Shown: in pieces, positions 5,354 through 12,695 of the stretch
Position numbering within the stretch: position 1 is the first letter of the stretch
Layout: each line of letters starts with the position of its first letter
NCBI GenBank assembly: GCA_004357005.1
Contig: SMWH01000086.1
Coordinates: forward strand, 1-12,695
Length of the DNA: 12,695 nucleotides
Direction: 5' to 3'
DNA from: Gammaproteobacteria bacterium
Lineage (GTDB): Bacteria > Pseudomonadota > Gammaproteobacteria > SMWH01
Position numbers and translations under genes: made by a program
Notes under the pieces: generated by a model
The model's database searches: none
Told to the model about the DNA's origin: nothing
Seen by the model: only the letters and a program-made list of their open reading frames with translations

Positions 5354-6046
5354 GTGATTCCACTCAGAGACGACAACCCGACGAACCTCACGCCGTGGGT
5401 CGTCCGCGCTTTTGTGGTGGCCTGCGTTGTCGTGTTCCTGTGGCAGTTTTCGTTGGGACCGGAAGCAGGCCAGAGAGCGGTGTATGCGCTGGGGGCCATC
5501 CCCGCGGTGTTGTTGGGTGGCGCCCAGTTGCCCGCGGACCTCGTGTGGGTTCCCACGCAACTCACCGTGCTCACGTCCATGTTCTTGCACGGCGGGTGGA
5601 TGCATCTGATCGGCAACATGCTGTATCTGTGGATCTTTGGCGATAACGTTGAAGACAGCATGGGCCATGGCCGTTTTGCGGTTTTCTACATCATCTGCGG
5701 CGTCGTCGCAGTGCTGGCCCAGGCGCTGCCGGCGCCGGGCTCGGAGATCCCCATGATCGGTGCCAGCGGCGCCATCTCGGGCGTGCTGGGTGCCTATGTC
5801 CTGCTTTTCCCCAGGGCCCACGTGCTCGTGGCAATCCCCTTCGGTTTCTACGCGCACATGGTTCGCCTTCCCGCCCTGGCCGTGCTGGGTTTCTGGTTTT
5901 TTCTGCAATTGCTGTCCACGTTCATGACGCCCGAGGGTGAAGGCGGCGTTGCCTTTCGCGCGCATCTCGGCGGATTTGTCGCGGGTTTGGCGCTGATACC
6001 GTTGTTCAAACGCCGTGACGTGCCTCTGTGGCGTTTCCATCGTTGA
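5354..6046 (+). CDS. Rhomboid family intramembrane serine protease
   Basis: A 230-residue polytopic membrane protein of the rhomboid family, which cleaves transmembrane substrates within the bilayer. Visible features are the first helix at about 15-32, the L1-loop and second-helix motif GWMHLIGNMLYLWIFGDNVE (81-100), the catalytic serine motif GASG with Ser138, and the catalytic histidine His204 in AHLGGFVAG. Both members of the Ser-His dyad are present, so it should be active. The start is GTG 5354; ATG is absent nearby and a purine-rich stretch lies upstream. The gene follows the 55-aa membrane protein by 27 bp. The basic tail (KRRDVPLWRFHR) fits a cytoplasmic C-terminus. The substrate is unknown. 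Confidence 0.93.
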   Translation: MIPLRDDNPTNLTPWVVRAFVVACVVVFLWQFSLGPEAGQRAVYALGAIPAVLLGGAQLPADLVWVPTQLTVLTSMFLHGGWMHLIGNMLYLWIFGDNVEDSMGHGRFAVFYIICGVVAVLAQALPAPGSEIPMIGASGAISGVLGAYVLLFPRAHVLVAIPFGFYAHMVRLPALAVLGFWFFLQLLSTFMTPEGEGGVAFRAHLGGFVAGLALIPLFKRRDVPLWRFHR

Positions 6047-6086
6047 AACTGGCGCCTGGGCGCGCCTTCAGGCCGTCTGGCATGCC

Positions 6087-6093
6087 GGGAGGA
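6087..6093 (+). promoter_or_regulatory. Strong ribosome-binding site fixing the GTG start of the K+ channel
   Basis: GGGAGGA lies 7 nt upstream of GTG 6101. It is the best Shine-Dalgarno in the window and settles the non-ATG start of the channel gene. Confidence 0.7.
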
Positions 6094-6100
6094 CCAGACA

Positions 6101-6967
6101 GTGAATGAAAAAATTATCGTTCCCCCGGGTAATCCGAGTGATCGGGGTGAGCCGAACGATCCAGGCGGGGACGGAATCCGGGAGAAACTTTTCACGATCA
6201 TCTTCGGGTCCGATACGCCCGCCGGCCAGGCCTTCGATGTATTCCTGATCATCATGATTCTGCTGAGTGTGACAGCCGTCATGCTCGATACGGTCGCCGG
6301 CGTGAACGCTCGTTACGGTGAAATCCTGTATGTGGCGGAATGGTTTTTCACGATCATATTTACCATCGAATACCTTGTCCGATTGTGGGTCGTCAAATCG
6401 CCCAAGCAGTACGCCACCAGTTTTTTCGGGCTGGTGGATTTGCTGTCCATCATCCCCACATACCTGAGCCTGATATTTACCGGCGCTCAGTACATGCTCG
6501 TAATCCGGATTCTGCGAATCCTGCGGGTGTTTCGTGTACTCAAACTGGCGCGTTATGTGGGTGAAACGGATGCCCTGATGCAGGCCCTCAAGAACAGCCG
6601 CCGCAAGATACTGGTGTTTCTGTACACGATCTTGACGTTGGTGATCGTGTTCGGAGCACTCATGTATCTGATCGAGGGTCCCGAAAACGGTGTTACGAGC
6701 ATCCCGCGCGGGGTCTACTGGGCGATCGTCACGTTGACCACGGTCGGTTACGGGGATGTCAGTCCCGTGACACCCCTCGGCCAGACCCTGGCCTCCATCA
6801 TCATGATCATGGGTTACGGGATTATCGCGGTTCCAACGGGTATTTACGCGGCGGAATTGTCACACGTGATCCGGCAGGCCCGCTCGCTGCATGCGTGTTC
6901 TTCTTGCGGTGCAGTGGGACACGACAACGACGCCGGCTTCTGTCGCAAATGCGGCGAACGACTCTGA
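6101..6967 (+). CDS. Voltage-gated-type potassium channel with C-terminal zinc ribbon
   Basis: A 288-residue six-helix ion channel of the Kv superfamily. A proline/glycine-rich cytoplasmic N-terminus (1-25) is followed by S1 (about 44-62), S2 (about 76-95), S3 (about 108-126) and an S4 voltage-sensor-like segment RILRILRVFRVLKLARY (136-152), with basic residues at every third position. Next come S5 (about 170-190), a pore loop with the K+ selectivity filter TVGYGD (214-219), and S6 (about 229-250). The C-terminus carries two CxxC pairs (C266/C269 and C281/C284) forming a probable zinc ribbon, where many channels would have a coiled coil or RCK domain. It should be an inner-membrane tetramer conducting K+. 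The start is GTG 6101, with a strong Shine-Dalgarno. It lies 54 bp after the rhomboid gene and may be co-transcribed with it. Confidence 0.92.
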   Translation: MNEKIIVPPGNPSDRGEPNDPGGDGIREKLFTIIFGSDTPAGQAFDVFLIIMILLSVTAVMLDTVAGVNARYGEILYVAEWFFTIIFTIEYLVRLWVVKSPKQYATSFFGLVDLLSIIPTYLSLIFTGAQYMLVIRILRILRVFRVLKLARYVGETDALMQALKNSRRKILVFLYTILTLVIVFGALMYLIEGPENGVTSIPRGVYWAIVTLTTVGYGDVSPVTPLGQTLASIIMIMGYGIIAVPTGIYAAELSHVIRQARSLHACSSCGAVGHDNDAGFCRKCGERL

Positions 6968-7065
6968 TCGCGGCAGTTGTGGCAGCGCGTAGCAGCGGTC
7001 CGGGCATTCAATGGTCTGATAAGTTATTGTTTTGTGGTGGCGACGGAAGCCGGTAATTTCAAGAC

Positions 7066-7094
7066 TTGAGTCAGCGCCAGAGCATTGATAGTGT
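7066..7094 (+). promoter_or_regulatory. Tentative promoter for the cold-shock gene
   Basis: TTGAGT (7066-7071) and TAGTGT (7089-7094) are 17 bp apart. This would leave a leader of about 55 nt before the ATG at 7155. The match is modest. No other feature is seen in the 187-bp gap 6968-7154. Confidence 0.3.
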
Positions 7095-7154
7095 ATGGCG
7101 CCGCGGATCATTGCCCGCCCCCCTCTGAGCAATAAGAACAAGAGGTACAGTTCC

Positions 7155-7355
7155 ATGAATGTCGGCACCGTCAAGTGGTTCAACGATGCCAAGGGTTTTG
7201 GCTTCATCTGTCCGGAAAGTGGAGGTGAAGACGTTTTTGTGCACTTTTCCGTCATCGAAGGTGACGGGTTCCGGACCCTCAAGGAGGGCCAGACCGTTCG
7301 TTACGAGTTCGAACGGGGGCCCAAGGGCCTGCAGGCGACGCGCGTCACGGACTAA
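7155..7355 (+). CDS. CspA-family cold-shock protein
   Basis: A 66-residue single cold-shock domain, an OB-fold protein that binds single-stranded RNA and DNA and acts as an RNA chaperone in the cytoplasm. RNP1 is KGFGFI at 13-18 and RNP2 is VFVHF at 27-31; the opening NVGTVKWFNDAKGFGFI is the standard family start. The length is normal (CspA-type proteins are about 66-70 residues). ATG 7155 is preferred over an in-frame upstream ATG at 7095 because it matches the family start and follows AGAGG at 7141-7145. The gene appears to be monocistronic. Whether it is cold-inducible or constitutive cannot be told from sequence. Confidence 0.95.
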   Translation: MNVGTVKWFNDAKGFGFICPESGGEDVFVHFSVIEGDGFRTLKEGQTVRYEFERGPKGLQATRVTD

Positions 7356-7404
7356 AAAATCGACCCACAGAGTCCCTCTACTGGCCGCGGGTACGGCGAG
7401 GCCT

Positions 7405-7410
7405 TACAAT
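7405..7410 (+). promoter_or_regulatory. Possible -10 element for plsB
   Basis: TACAAT is close to the sigma-70 -10 consensus and lies 50 bp before the plsB start. The upstream -35 region is poor (CTGGCC at 7381, 18-bp spacer). The 105-bp gap 7356-7460 holds no other feature that I can support; no terminator for the cold-shock gene is evident. Confidence 0.3.
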
Positions 7411-7460
7411 CGGTGACCCCTCAGTAAGCCGCAAGTGCCGGTGACGGCGCTCGTATTTCC

Positions 7461-9983
7461 GTGAAACGCAGCAACTTCTTCAGTCGGGTGGTCGAACTCT
7501 GGGCCAGACTGCGCAACGCGGGACTGTCGGTGCTGCGCCGTTTCCTGATGCTCTGGGTGCGAACCCGCGTGTTGCCGGAGGACATCGCCAGTCTGGGTAT
7601 CGACCTGGACGTGCCGGTCTTCTACATGCTCGAAAAGCGCTCGCGTTCGAATCTGCTGGTGGTTGAACAGGCGTGCATCGACGCCGGGCTGCCCCGCCCC
7701 CTGGCCGGACTGGAGATTGACTGTCACAAGACAGGCCGGGCCGTGTTCCCGGTGATCCGCATGGAAGGCTGGCCGGTGCGCCGTCCGGTGGCCCGTATCC
7801 CGGCGCAAATGGAGGGGTTGGTGGATGCGGTGCGTACCGATCCGACGCTGGACATCCAGCTGGTGCCGGCTTCCGTGTTCTGGGGCCGTTCGCCGGATCG
7901 TGAAGAAGAAGGTTGGTTGCGGTCGTGGTTCTCGGATACCTGGGCGCCCACCGGTCCGATTCGCCAGATCATGACGATCGTTCTGCACGGTCGAAACACC
8001 TTCATGCAGTTCAACAAACCCATTCATCTGCGTCAGCTCGTGGACGAGGACATCGGACGGGCGCGGACGCTGCGCAAACTCAATCGCGTTGTGCGCGTGC
8101 ATTTCCGCCGCCAGCGCACGGCAATGCTGGGTCCGGATCTGTCGCACCGGCGCACCGTGGTGGATTCGCTGGTGAGAACCACCAGGGTCCAGAGGGCGAT
8201 CGGTAACGCCGCGCGCAACCGTGACATCAGCGAGGAAAAGGCGACCCGCATCGCCCGGGGATATGCCACGGAAATCGCCGCCGACTATTCCTACCCCATG
8301 ATCCGTTTTGCCGACCGGGTGCTGACCCAGCTCTGGAACCGTCTTTACGACGGTGTCCAGCTGAATCACGACGAAGTTCTGCAAGAGGTAGCGCCGGGTA
8401 ACAGCGTGGTTTATGTGCCCTGCCACCGCAGCCACATTGATTATCTGCTGTTGTCCTATGTGTTGTATCAGAAGGGCTTTGTGCCGCCTCATGTGGCGGC
8501 GGGGATCAATTTGAACCTCCCCGTCGTGGGTACCCTGCTGCGCCGGGTCGGCGCCTTTTATCTGCGACGCAAGCTGCAGGGTAACCGCCTGTATACGGCG
8601 GTATTCAGCGAATATGTCCGAACGCTGATCGAAAAGGGCGTGGCCATGGAATATTTCATCGAGGGCGGGCGCAGCCGCACCGGCCGCCTGTTGCCGCCGC
8701 GCCCGGGCATGCTCGCCATGACCATGCGCGCCTGGTTGGAGGATACGCGCCGTCCACTCGTTTTCATCCCGGTGTACTTCGGTTACGAAAAACTCGTGGA
8801 AGGTCAGGCTTATTTGTCGGAACTGAGTGGGGCCCCCAAGTCCAAGGAGACCTTCGGCGGTCTGCTCAGATCGATGCGCCGACTGAAAAGTGAATTCGGA
8901 CGAGTCCATGTGAATTTCGGCGAGCCCATATTTCTGGACGTGTTCCTGGATGCGGAACATCCGACGTGGCGCGAGAGCAAATACGATCCCGAGGAACGGC
9001 CAGGCTGGCTGAACAGCGTGGCGGGCACGCTTGGTGACCGGATCATGACCCGGATCAACGAGGCCGCGTCGGTGAACCCCATCAATCTGCTCGCATTGAC
9101 TTTGTTGTCGACGTCGCGGCAGGCCATGGGCGAGCAGGACCTGATTCGGATGCTGGGGACCGAAAAGCGAATGCTTCAGAAGATCCCCTACTCCGAATAC
9201 ATCACGCTGCCGGAGATGGGGCCGGCGGAGATGATCGAATACGGCGAGCGCATGGAGATGGTCGAACGCCGCACCCACAGTCTTGGTGACGTCATAGGGA
9301 TCGAAGAGCCCAAGGCGCAGTTGATGACTTACTTCAGAAACAACGTGTTGCACCTGTTCGCGATTCCCTCGCTGGTGGCTGGTTGTTTCATCAACTGCCG
9401 GGAACTTGCCAGGGAGCGCGTTCGCGAGATCATCGAGTTGGTCTACCCCTTCATCCAGTCCGAACTGTTCCTGCCATGGCCCCGGAACGAGGTGGGGACG
9501 GTAGCGGACCAGACCGTTGATGCCATGCTCGAACTGGCCTTACTGAAGGACTGCGGTGACGGCAAGGTAGCGCGCCCCGCCACGACGGTGTTGGAGTCGG
9601 GTCAGCTTGCCTTGCTCGCCCAGATAGGTCTGCAGACCCTCGAGCGTTTTTTCATGACTATCGCCGTACTGGGGCGTGCCGGTTCGGGGAAGCTGACCCA
9701 GGAGGCGCTCGAGGAGATGTGTCAGCTGATGGCCCAACGCATTGCCATGCTCCACGAATACAACGCCCCCGAATTCGCGGATCGTGCGGTGTTTCGGAAT
9801 TTCATTCGTACGCTCATCAGGGAAGGCATGGTAACGGTCAACGCGCGGGACAAAATCGAGTACGACCAGTCCACGGCGATATTCAACGAGTATGCGCACG
9901 TCGTGCTGAGCGATCAGGTGCGCCACGCGATCCTGCAACTCGCCGTTGCCGACAGCGAGAAGACAAGCGATGAACAGGACTGA
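7461..9983 (+). CDS. plsB: Glycerol-3-phosphate 1-O-acyltransferase PlsB
   Basis: An 840-residue inner-membrane-associated enzyme that acylates sn-glycerol 3-phosphate at position 1, using acyl-ACP or acyl-CoA, the first step of phospholipid synthesis (EC 2.3.1.15). E. coli PlsB is about 807 residues, and similarity is visible end to end. All acyltransferase motifs are present: motif I HRSHID with His322 and Asp327, motif II GAFYLRR (364-370), motif III FIEGGRSRTGR (399-409) and motif IV VFIPVYFGYE (434-443). LMTYFRNNVLHLFAIPSL and APEFADRAVF in the C-terminal half also match the family. The start is GTG 7461: it is the only start codon after the in-frame stop at 7425, and its Shine-Dalgarno is poor. 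The end overlaps the cupin gene by 14 bp, so this housekeeping gene appears to head an operon with three accessory genes. Confidence 0.97.
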   Translation: MKRSNFFSRVVELWARLRNAGLSVLRRFLMLWVRTRVLPEDIASLGIDLDVPVFYMLEKRSRSNLLVVEQACIDAGLPRPLAGLEIDCHKTGRAVFPVIRMEGWPVRRPVARIPAQMEGLVDAVRTDPTLDIQLVPASVFWGRSPDREEEGWLRSWFSDTWAPTGPIRQIMTIVLHGRNTFMQFNKPIHLRQLVDEDIGRARTLRKLNRVVRVHFRRQRTAMLGPDLSHRRTVVDSLVRTTRVQRAIGNAARNRDISEEKATRIARGYATEIAADYSYPMIRFADRVLTQLWNRLYDGVQLNHDEVLQEVAPGNSVVYVPCHRSHIDYLLLSYVLYQKGFVPPHVAAGINLNLPVVGTLLRRVGAFYLRRKLQGNRLYTAVFSEYVRTLIEKGVAMEYFIEGGRSRTGRLLPPRPGMLAMTMRAWLEDTRRPLVFIPVYFGYEKLVEGQAYLSELSGAPKSKETFGGLLRSMRRLKSEFGRVHVNFGEPIFLDVFLDAEHPTWRESKYDPEERPGWLNSVAGTLGDRIMTRINEAASVNPINLLALTLLSTSRQAMGEQDLIRMLGTEKRMLQKIPYSEYITLPEMGPAEMIEYGERMEMVERRTHSLGDVIGIEEPKAQLMTYFRNNVLHLFAIPSLVAGCFINCRELARERVREIIELVYPFIQSELFLPWPRNEVGTVADQTVDAMLELALLKDCGDGKVARPATTVLESGQLALLAQIGLQTLERFFMTIAVLGRAGSGKLTQEALEEMCQLMAQRIAMLHEYNAPEFADRAVFRNFIRTLIREGMVTVNARDKIEYDQSTAIFNEYAHVVLSDQVRHAILQLAVADSEKTSDEQD

Positions 9984-10722
9984 ATTGCAGGGCGGCTGTT
10001 TTGTTACCCACTGTGAGCAGCTCGAGTCCGAGCAACATGAGCGCTGGTCGCGGGCTTTGGTCGTCGGTGCAAAACACGGTTCTCGTTATCTCTCGCAGCA
10101 GTTGCTGCAACTGAACGGTGGTGCGACGCCGGTCTGGAGCGCGGGCGTCAGCGATGTAGTTTTCTTTTTCCTGGACGGCGGTGGTGAAATCGTCATTTCC
10201 GGGCGGACCTTTGCTGTTTCTGCGGATACGGCGGTGCACGTCAAGCCGGGTGAGGCCTTTTCATTGCGCAGTGATGGTGGGTTGCGCGCGTTGATCAGTA
10301 TTTGTCCGGAGGTTCCGTTGCGAGTGCTTGATCAGATGCCCGACGGCTTCGATGAGCATTGGCCGGAACGCGCAGTATCGACACATGCGGCGGCGCGGGA
10401 AGAAACCGGGGAACGGTATTTCCGTCTGTTGCTGGGCAAACACAACGGATCCGAGCGCGTCTCACTCTTTGTGGGCCATGTGCCCCGGTCGAAGGCGCCG
10501 GAGCACTATCACCTCTACGAAGAAGCCTTGTGCGTGTTGTCGGGTGAGGGCCGGTTGTGGGCCGGCACATCGAGCGCAACCGTCGGGCCCGGGTCGCTGA
10601 TGTTTCTGCCACGTGAACAACCTCATTGTCTCGAGTGCACCGGTGCTGAGGGCATCGACGTGCTGGGCGTGTTTTACCCGGCGGGCAGCCCGGCTGTGTC
10701 CTACGAAACCGGCGACCCATGA
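9970..10722 (+). CDS. Bicupin (two cupin domains) protein, substrate unknown
   Basis: A 250-residue protein made of two cupin barrels. The first (about 45-105) keeps the strand pattern (VVFFFLDGGGEIVISG, then AVHVKPGEAFSL) but lacks the HxH metal motif. The second (about 150-240) has a complete-looking metal site: HYHLYEEALCVLSGEG supplies two His and a Glu, and LPREQPHCLE supplies the later His. It should bind one metal, probably Fe, Mn or Ni. Two-cupin proteins include (S)-ureidoglycine aminohydrolases, quercetinase-like dioxygenases and isomerases, and I cannot choose among them. ATG 9970 overlaps the plsB end by 14 bp and is preceded by GAGAAG at 7 nt. Its stop overlaps the transporter start as ATGA, so it is coupled to the transporter. 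It probably acts on the solute that the transporter imports; that is inference. Confidence 0.8.
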   Translation: MNRTELQGGCFVTHCEQLESEQHERWSRALVVGAKHGSRYLSQQLLQLNGGATPVWSAGVSDVVFFFLDGGGEIVISGRTFAVSADTAVHVKPGEAFSLRSDGGLRALISICPEVPLRVLDQMPDGFDEHWPERAVSTHAAAREETGERYFRLLLGKHNGSERVSLFVGHVPRSKAPEHYHLYEEALCVLSGEGRLWAGTSSATVGPGSLMFLPREQPHCLECTGAEGIDVLGVFYPAGSPAVSYETGDP

Positions 10723-12026
10723 CGCGTCCGGTTTTCTCCTCCCGCGCCGCGGTCCTGCTGACGATGATCGGTGTGTCGGTGGGGTTGGGGAATGTCTGGC
10801 GTTTTCCCTACATGATGGGGCAGTACGGCGGCAGCGCGTTCTTGGTCATCTATCTGTTGCTCACCCTGGCCTTCGCCATCCCCGCTCTGACGGCCGAGTG
10901 GGCCCTGGGCCGGGCGACCCGCTCGGGACCCATCGGGGCGTTTAGCCATGCCTTCGGGCGGGTTCCGGGACGAGTCATTGGAACGATTCTGTTGATCACC
11001 ATCCTCGTGGCGGATTCCTACTATGTGGTGATCATCGCCAACATCGTTTATGCCGCCGGCTTCACCGTGCTGAGAGGCTTCGACGGCTCCGGGATGGCGG
11101 ACTATCAGGCGGGCCTTCAAAACGGTGTCCTGCAATACGCTCTGGCCCTCGCGCTGATGGCATCGAGTCTTTATGTGATTCACCGGGGGCTCAGGCGTGG
11201 CATCGAAGTCGTGAGCCGGTGGTTCGTGCCTTTTTTTCTGATCGTCATCGTTTGGCTGGTGATCAGCGCCTTCAGGCTCGACGGCGCGTTGGACCACATG
11301 ACCGAGTTTCTGAAACCGGACTTTTCCGCTATCGGAGCGGAGGAAATATTCGCCGCTCTCGGACAATCCTTTTTTTCCGTAGGCCTGGGCGGCACCTTCA
11401 TGCTGGTCTACGGGAGTTATCTGGGCGACAAGGAACACCTGCTCCCCGACGCCGCCGTGACGGCCTTTGGTGACACGGCGGCTGCTGTCCTGGCGGCGTT
11501 GTTTATCGTCCCCACCGTGCTGGTTTTCGGGCTGGATATGTCGACGGGCCCGGGCCTGGTCCTTGAGACCCTGCCGCAGTTGTTCGCCAACCTGGCGGGT
11601 GGTCGCTGGCTGGGCGGGCTGTTTCTACTGGCGCTGGCCATGGTGGCGTTTCTGTCTAATATCGCCGCCCTGGAAGTGCTGGTCCGCGGTGCGGAGGATT
11701 TCGGCGGTAAAGCGACCGGGCGGGACCGGGTGATCGTGATCGTGGCCCTGGTGCAGGCGCCGCTCATCGCCCTCAGCGCCTTTCGCCCGGAGGTGATCGC
11801 CATCCTGGACATGATTTTTGGTTCCGGCATGCAGGTCATGGGCAGCCTGATGACGCTTCTGGCGTTGACCTGGGGGCTGGGTAAGCGCGAGACCTTGAAG
11901 CAGGTCTTTCCACAGGGCGAAGGCGCTTTTCCGGGTTTTTATTTTCACTGGGTGCGCTGGGTCGTTCCCGGGGCGCTGCTGGTGATTCTGCTACTCTACC
12001 TGCGCTCCGTGTTCACGGGTCAATGA
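10719..12026 (+). CDS. Neurotransmitter:sodium symporter (NSS/SNF, LeuT fold) transporter
   Basis: A 435-residue polytopic inner-membrane protein that should import an amino acid or related solute with Na+. The first helix holds the family signature GLGNVWRFPY (GNVWRFP at 24-30) in the unwound substrate/Na+ site, followed by GGSAFLVIYLL and EWALGR, both typical of SNF members. About 11 hydrophobic segments are visible, ending WVVPGALLVILLLYL. At 435 residues it is at the short end for bacterial NSS proteins. The substrate cannot be read from sequence; known members carry leucine, tryptophan, tyrosine, taurine-like or other amino compounds. The ATG overlaps the cupin stop (ATGA, 10719-10722) and the stop overlaps the oxygenase start (TGATG, 12024-12028), so it is the middle of a translationally coupled trio. 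Confidence 0.92.
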   Translation: MTRPVFSSRAAVLLTMIGVSVGLGNVWRFPYMMGQYGGSAFLVIYLLLTLAFAIPALTAEWALGRATRSGPIGAFSHAFGRVPGRVIGTILLITILVADSYYVVIIANIVYAAGFTVLRGFDGSGMADYQAGLQNGVLQYALALALMASSLYVIHRGLRRGIEVVSRWFVPFFLIVIVWLVISAFRLDGALDHMTEFLKPDFSAIGAEEIFAALGQSFFSVGLGGTFMLVYGSYLGDKEHLLPDAAVTAFGDTAAAVLAALFIVPTVLVFGLDMSTGPGLVLETLPQLFANLAGGRWLGGLFLLALAMVAFLSNIAALEVLVRGAEDFGGKATGRDRVIVIVALVQAPLIALSAFRPEVIAILDMIFGSGMQVMGSLMTLLALTWGLGKRETLKQVFPQGEGAFPGFYFHWVRWVVPGALLVILLLYLRSVFTGQ

Positions 12027-12695
12027 TGACGGAAGATCTCAAATCAAAGGGTGTCCGGGCTCTGAATCAGGACTTCAGTCGTTTCGACCAGGTCAGAAAG
12101 GACCAGGTCTATTACCTGTCCGAGGGCGCCGGCGCGGAAGCCTTCGATGACGATTACCAGATCAGGACTTGTGATCTGAGCCTGTTTCTGTCCGGGACCG
12201 ATGAAGGCAAGCGGGAGTTTGCAGCGCAACTGGGCGCGGCCCTGGAAGACATCGGTTTTGCCGTGCTCGTCAATCACGGCGTGGATCCCCAACTGCTCGC
12301 TGATGCCGATGCGGCGATTCGCGAATTTTTTGAATCCATCAGTCGCGAGCAACGCATGCCTTACCTGGCCGAGCGTCAGGGTTCGGTGAACCAGGGGTAT
12401 TTCCCGGTCACCGAAACCACCATCATCCATCCGGACATGGTGGAGGGTTGGGTATTTTGTCGCCGGGCCTTCCGGCTGGATGAGGATGTGCAATATCGTG
12501 AAAAGGAGTTCTGGCCCAGGTCAGGCTATGAAGAAGTATTTCGGCGATTGATTCAGGCCGAGGAGAAACTCATTCTTCCCGTGATGCAGAGCATCCTGAC
12601 CTACCTGGGCTGCGATCCCCATCTCTACGACGAGCGGCTCACGAACACCAATTTCGGTTTCCGGCCCAATTACTATCCGCCGATGGCGGACTCCG
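12026..12695 (+). CDS. 2-oxoglutarate/Fe(II)-dependent oxygenase, isopenicillin-N-synthase-like (3' truncated by window)
   Basis: An open frame from ATG 12026 runs to the window edge and gives 223 residues, the N-terminal part of a non-haem iron oxygenase of the IPNS/DIOX_N superfamily. The DIOX_N region is visible at about residues 65-100 (LGAALEDIGFAVLVNHGVDP, then IREFFE), followed by QGYFPV, and the visible end has the FRPNYYPP strand that in this superfamily precedes the HxD iron-binding motif. The iron ligands and the Arg that binds 2-oxoglutarate lie beyond the edge, so catalytic competence cannot be checked. The start overlaps the transporter stop (TGATG), with no strong Shine-Dalgarno, which indicates coupling. 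It is probably a cytoplasmic hydroxylase, desaturase or ring-forming enzyme acting on the imported solute; that role is inferred. Confidence 0.85.
   Translation, partial: MTEDLKSKGVRALNQDFSRFDQVRKDQVYYLSEGAGAEAFDDDYQIRTCDLSLFLSGTDEGKREFAAQLGAALEDIGFAVLVNHGVDPQLLADADAAIREFFESISREQRMPYLAERQGSVNQGYFPVTETTIIHPDMVEGWVFCRRAFRLDEDVQYREKEFWPRSGYEEVFRRLIQAEEKLILPVMQSILTYLGCDPHLYDERLTNTNFGFRPNYYPPMADS

Noticed and set aside
4979..6040. Minus-strand extension that would lengthen GlnRS to 910 residues
   Set aside because: The extension lies opposite the rhomboid and small membrane protein genes, has low-complexity composition and no homology, and GlnRS from ATG 4978 already has the normal family length and a promoter just upstream.
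7095..7154. Upstream ATG 7095 as the start of the cold-shock protein
   Set aside because: Cold-shock proteins start directly at the NVGTVKWF-type motif, and ATG 7155 has its own Shine-Dalgarno.
7404..9353. A 649-codon open frame on the minus strand opposite plsB
   Set aside because: It is the antisense shadow of a high-GC coding gene. Its product is rich in His, Gln and Arg with no domain, while the + strand encodes a complete PlsB with all motifs.
1..12695. tRNA or rRNA genes, CRISPR arrays, riboswitches, prophage genes
   Set aside because: Looked for on both strands by eye. No cloverleaf with a CCA-type end, no regularly spaced repeats and no phage-type genes were found.

Overview
This window looks like chromosomal DNA of a high-GC gammaproteobacterium. 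The basis is a full-length PlsB-type glycerol-3-phosphate acyltransferase and a GlnRS that both follow the E. coli enzymes along their whole length, an AAC(6')-I type acetyltransferase, a CspA-type cold-shock protein, and a perfect REP-like palindrome. The species cannot be named from the sequence alone. I see no rRNA, tRNA, CRISPR array, prophage or intact insertion sequence.

Left part (1-1912): the 3' tail of an unidentified gene is translationally coupled to an AAC(6')-I-like acetyltransferase on the + strand. It converges, with a 34-bp overlap, on a two-gene minus-strand operon: a ribbon-helix-helix-like small protein (85 aa) followed by a conserved protein of unknown function (151 aa). 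Upstream of that operon are three TTACC-type boxes spaced exactly 8 bp apart, a perfect 12-bp palindrome and a 34-bp imperfect direct repeat. Next comes a 190-aa minus-strand ORF that joins the export signal and periplasmic start of an MscK-like mechanosensitive channel to the cytoplasmic C-terminus of MscS, with the whole membrane and pore region missing.

Middle part (1938-7355): a TEX30/COG3571-type alpha/beta hydrolase and a cytoplasmic DsbA-family (FrnE-like) thiol oxidoreductase overlap by GTGA. They converge on glnS (minus strand) across a probable bidirectional terminator. glnS is divergent from a 55-aa membrane protein that is followed by a rhomboid protease. After these come a voltage-gated-type potassium channel carrying a C-terminal zinc ribbon, then a cold-shock protein.

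Right part (7461-12695): plsB heads a tightly overlapped run with a bicupin protein, an NSS (LeuT-fold) Na+-dependent transporter and an isopenicillin-N-synthase-type 2-oxoglutarate/Fe(II) oxygenase that runs off the window. The overlaps are 14 bp, then ATGA, then TGATG. Transporter, cupin and oxygenase together suggest uptake and oxidative processing of an amino-acid-like or other small solute; the substrate is unknown. This run, the pore-less MscS chimera and the small DNA-binding-protein operon with its phased operator are the items most worth a second look.
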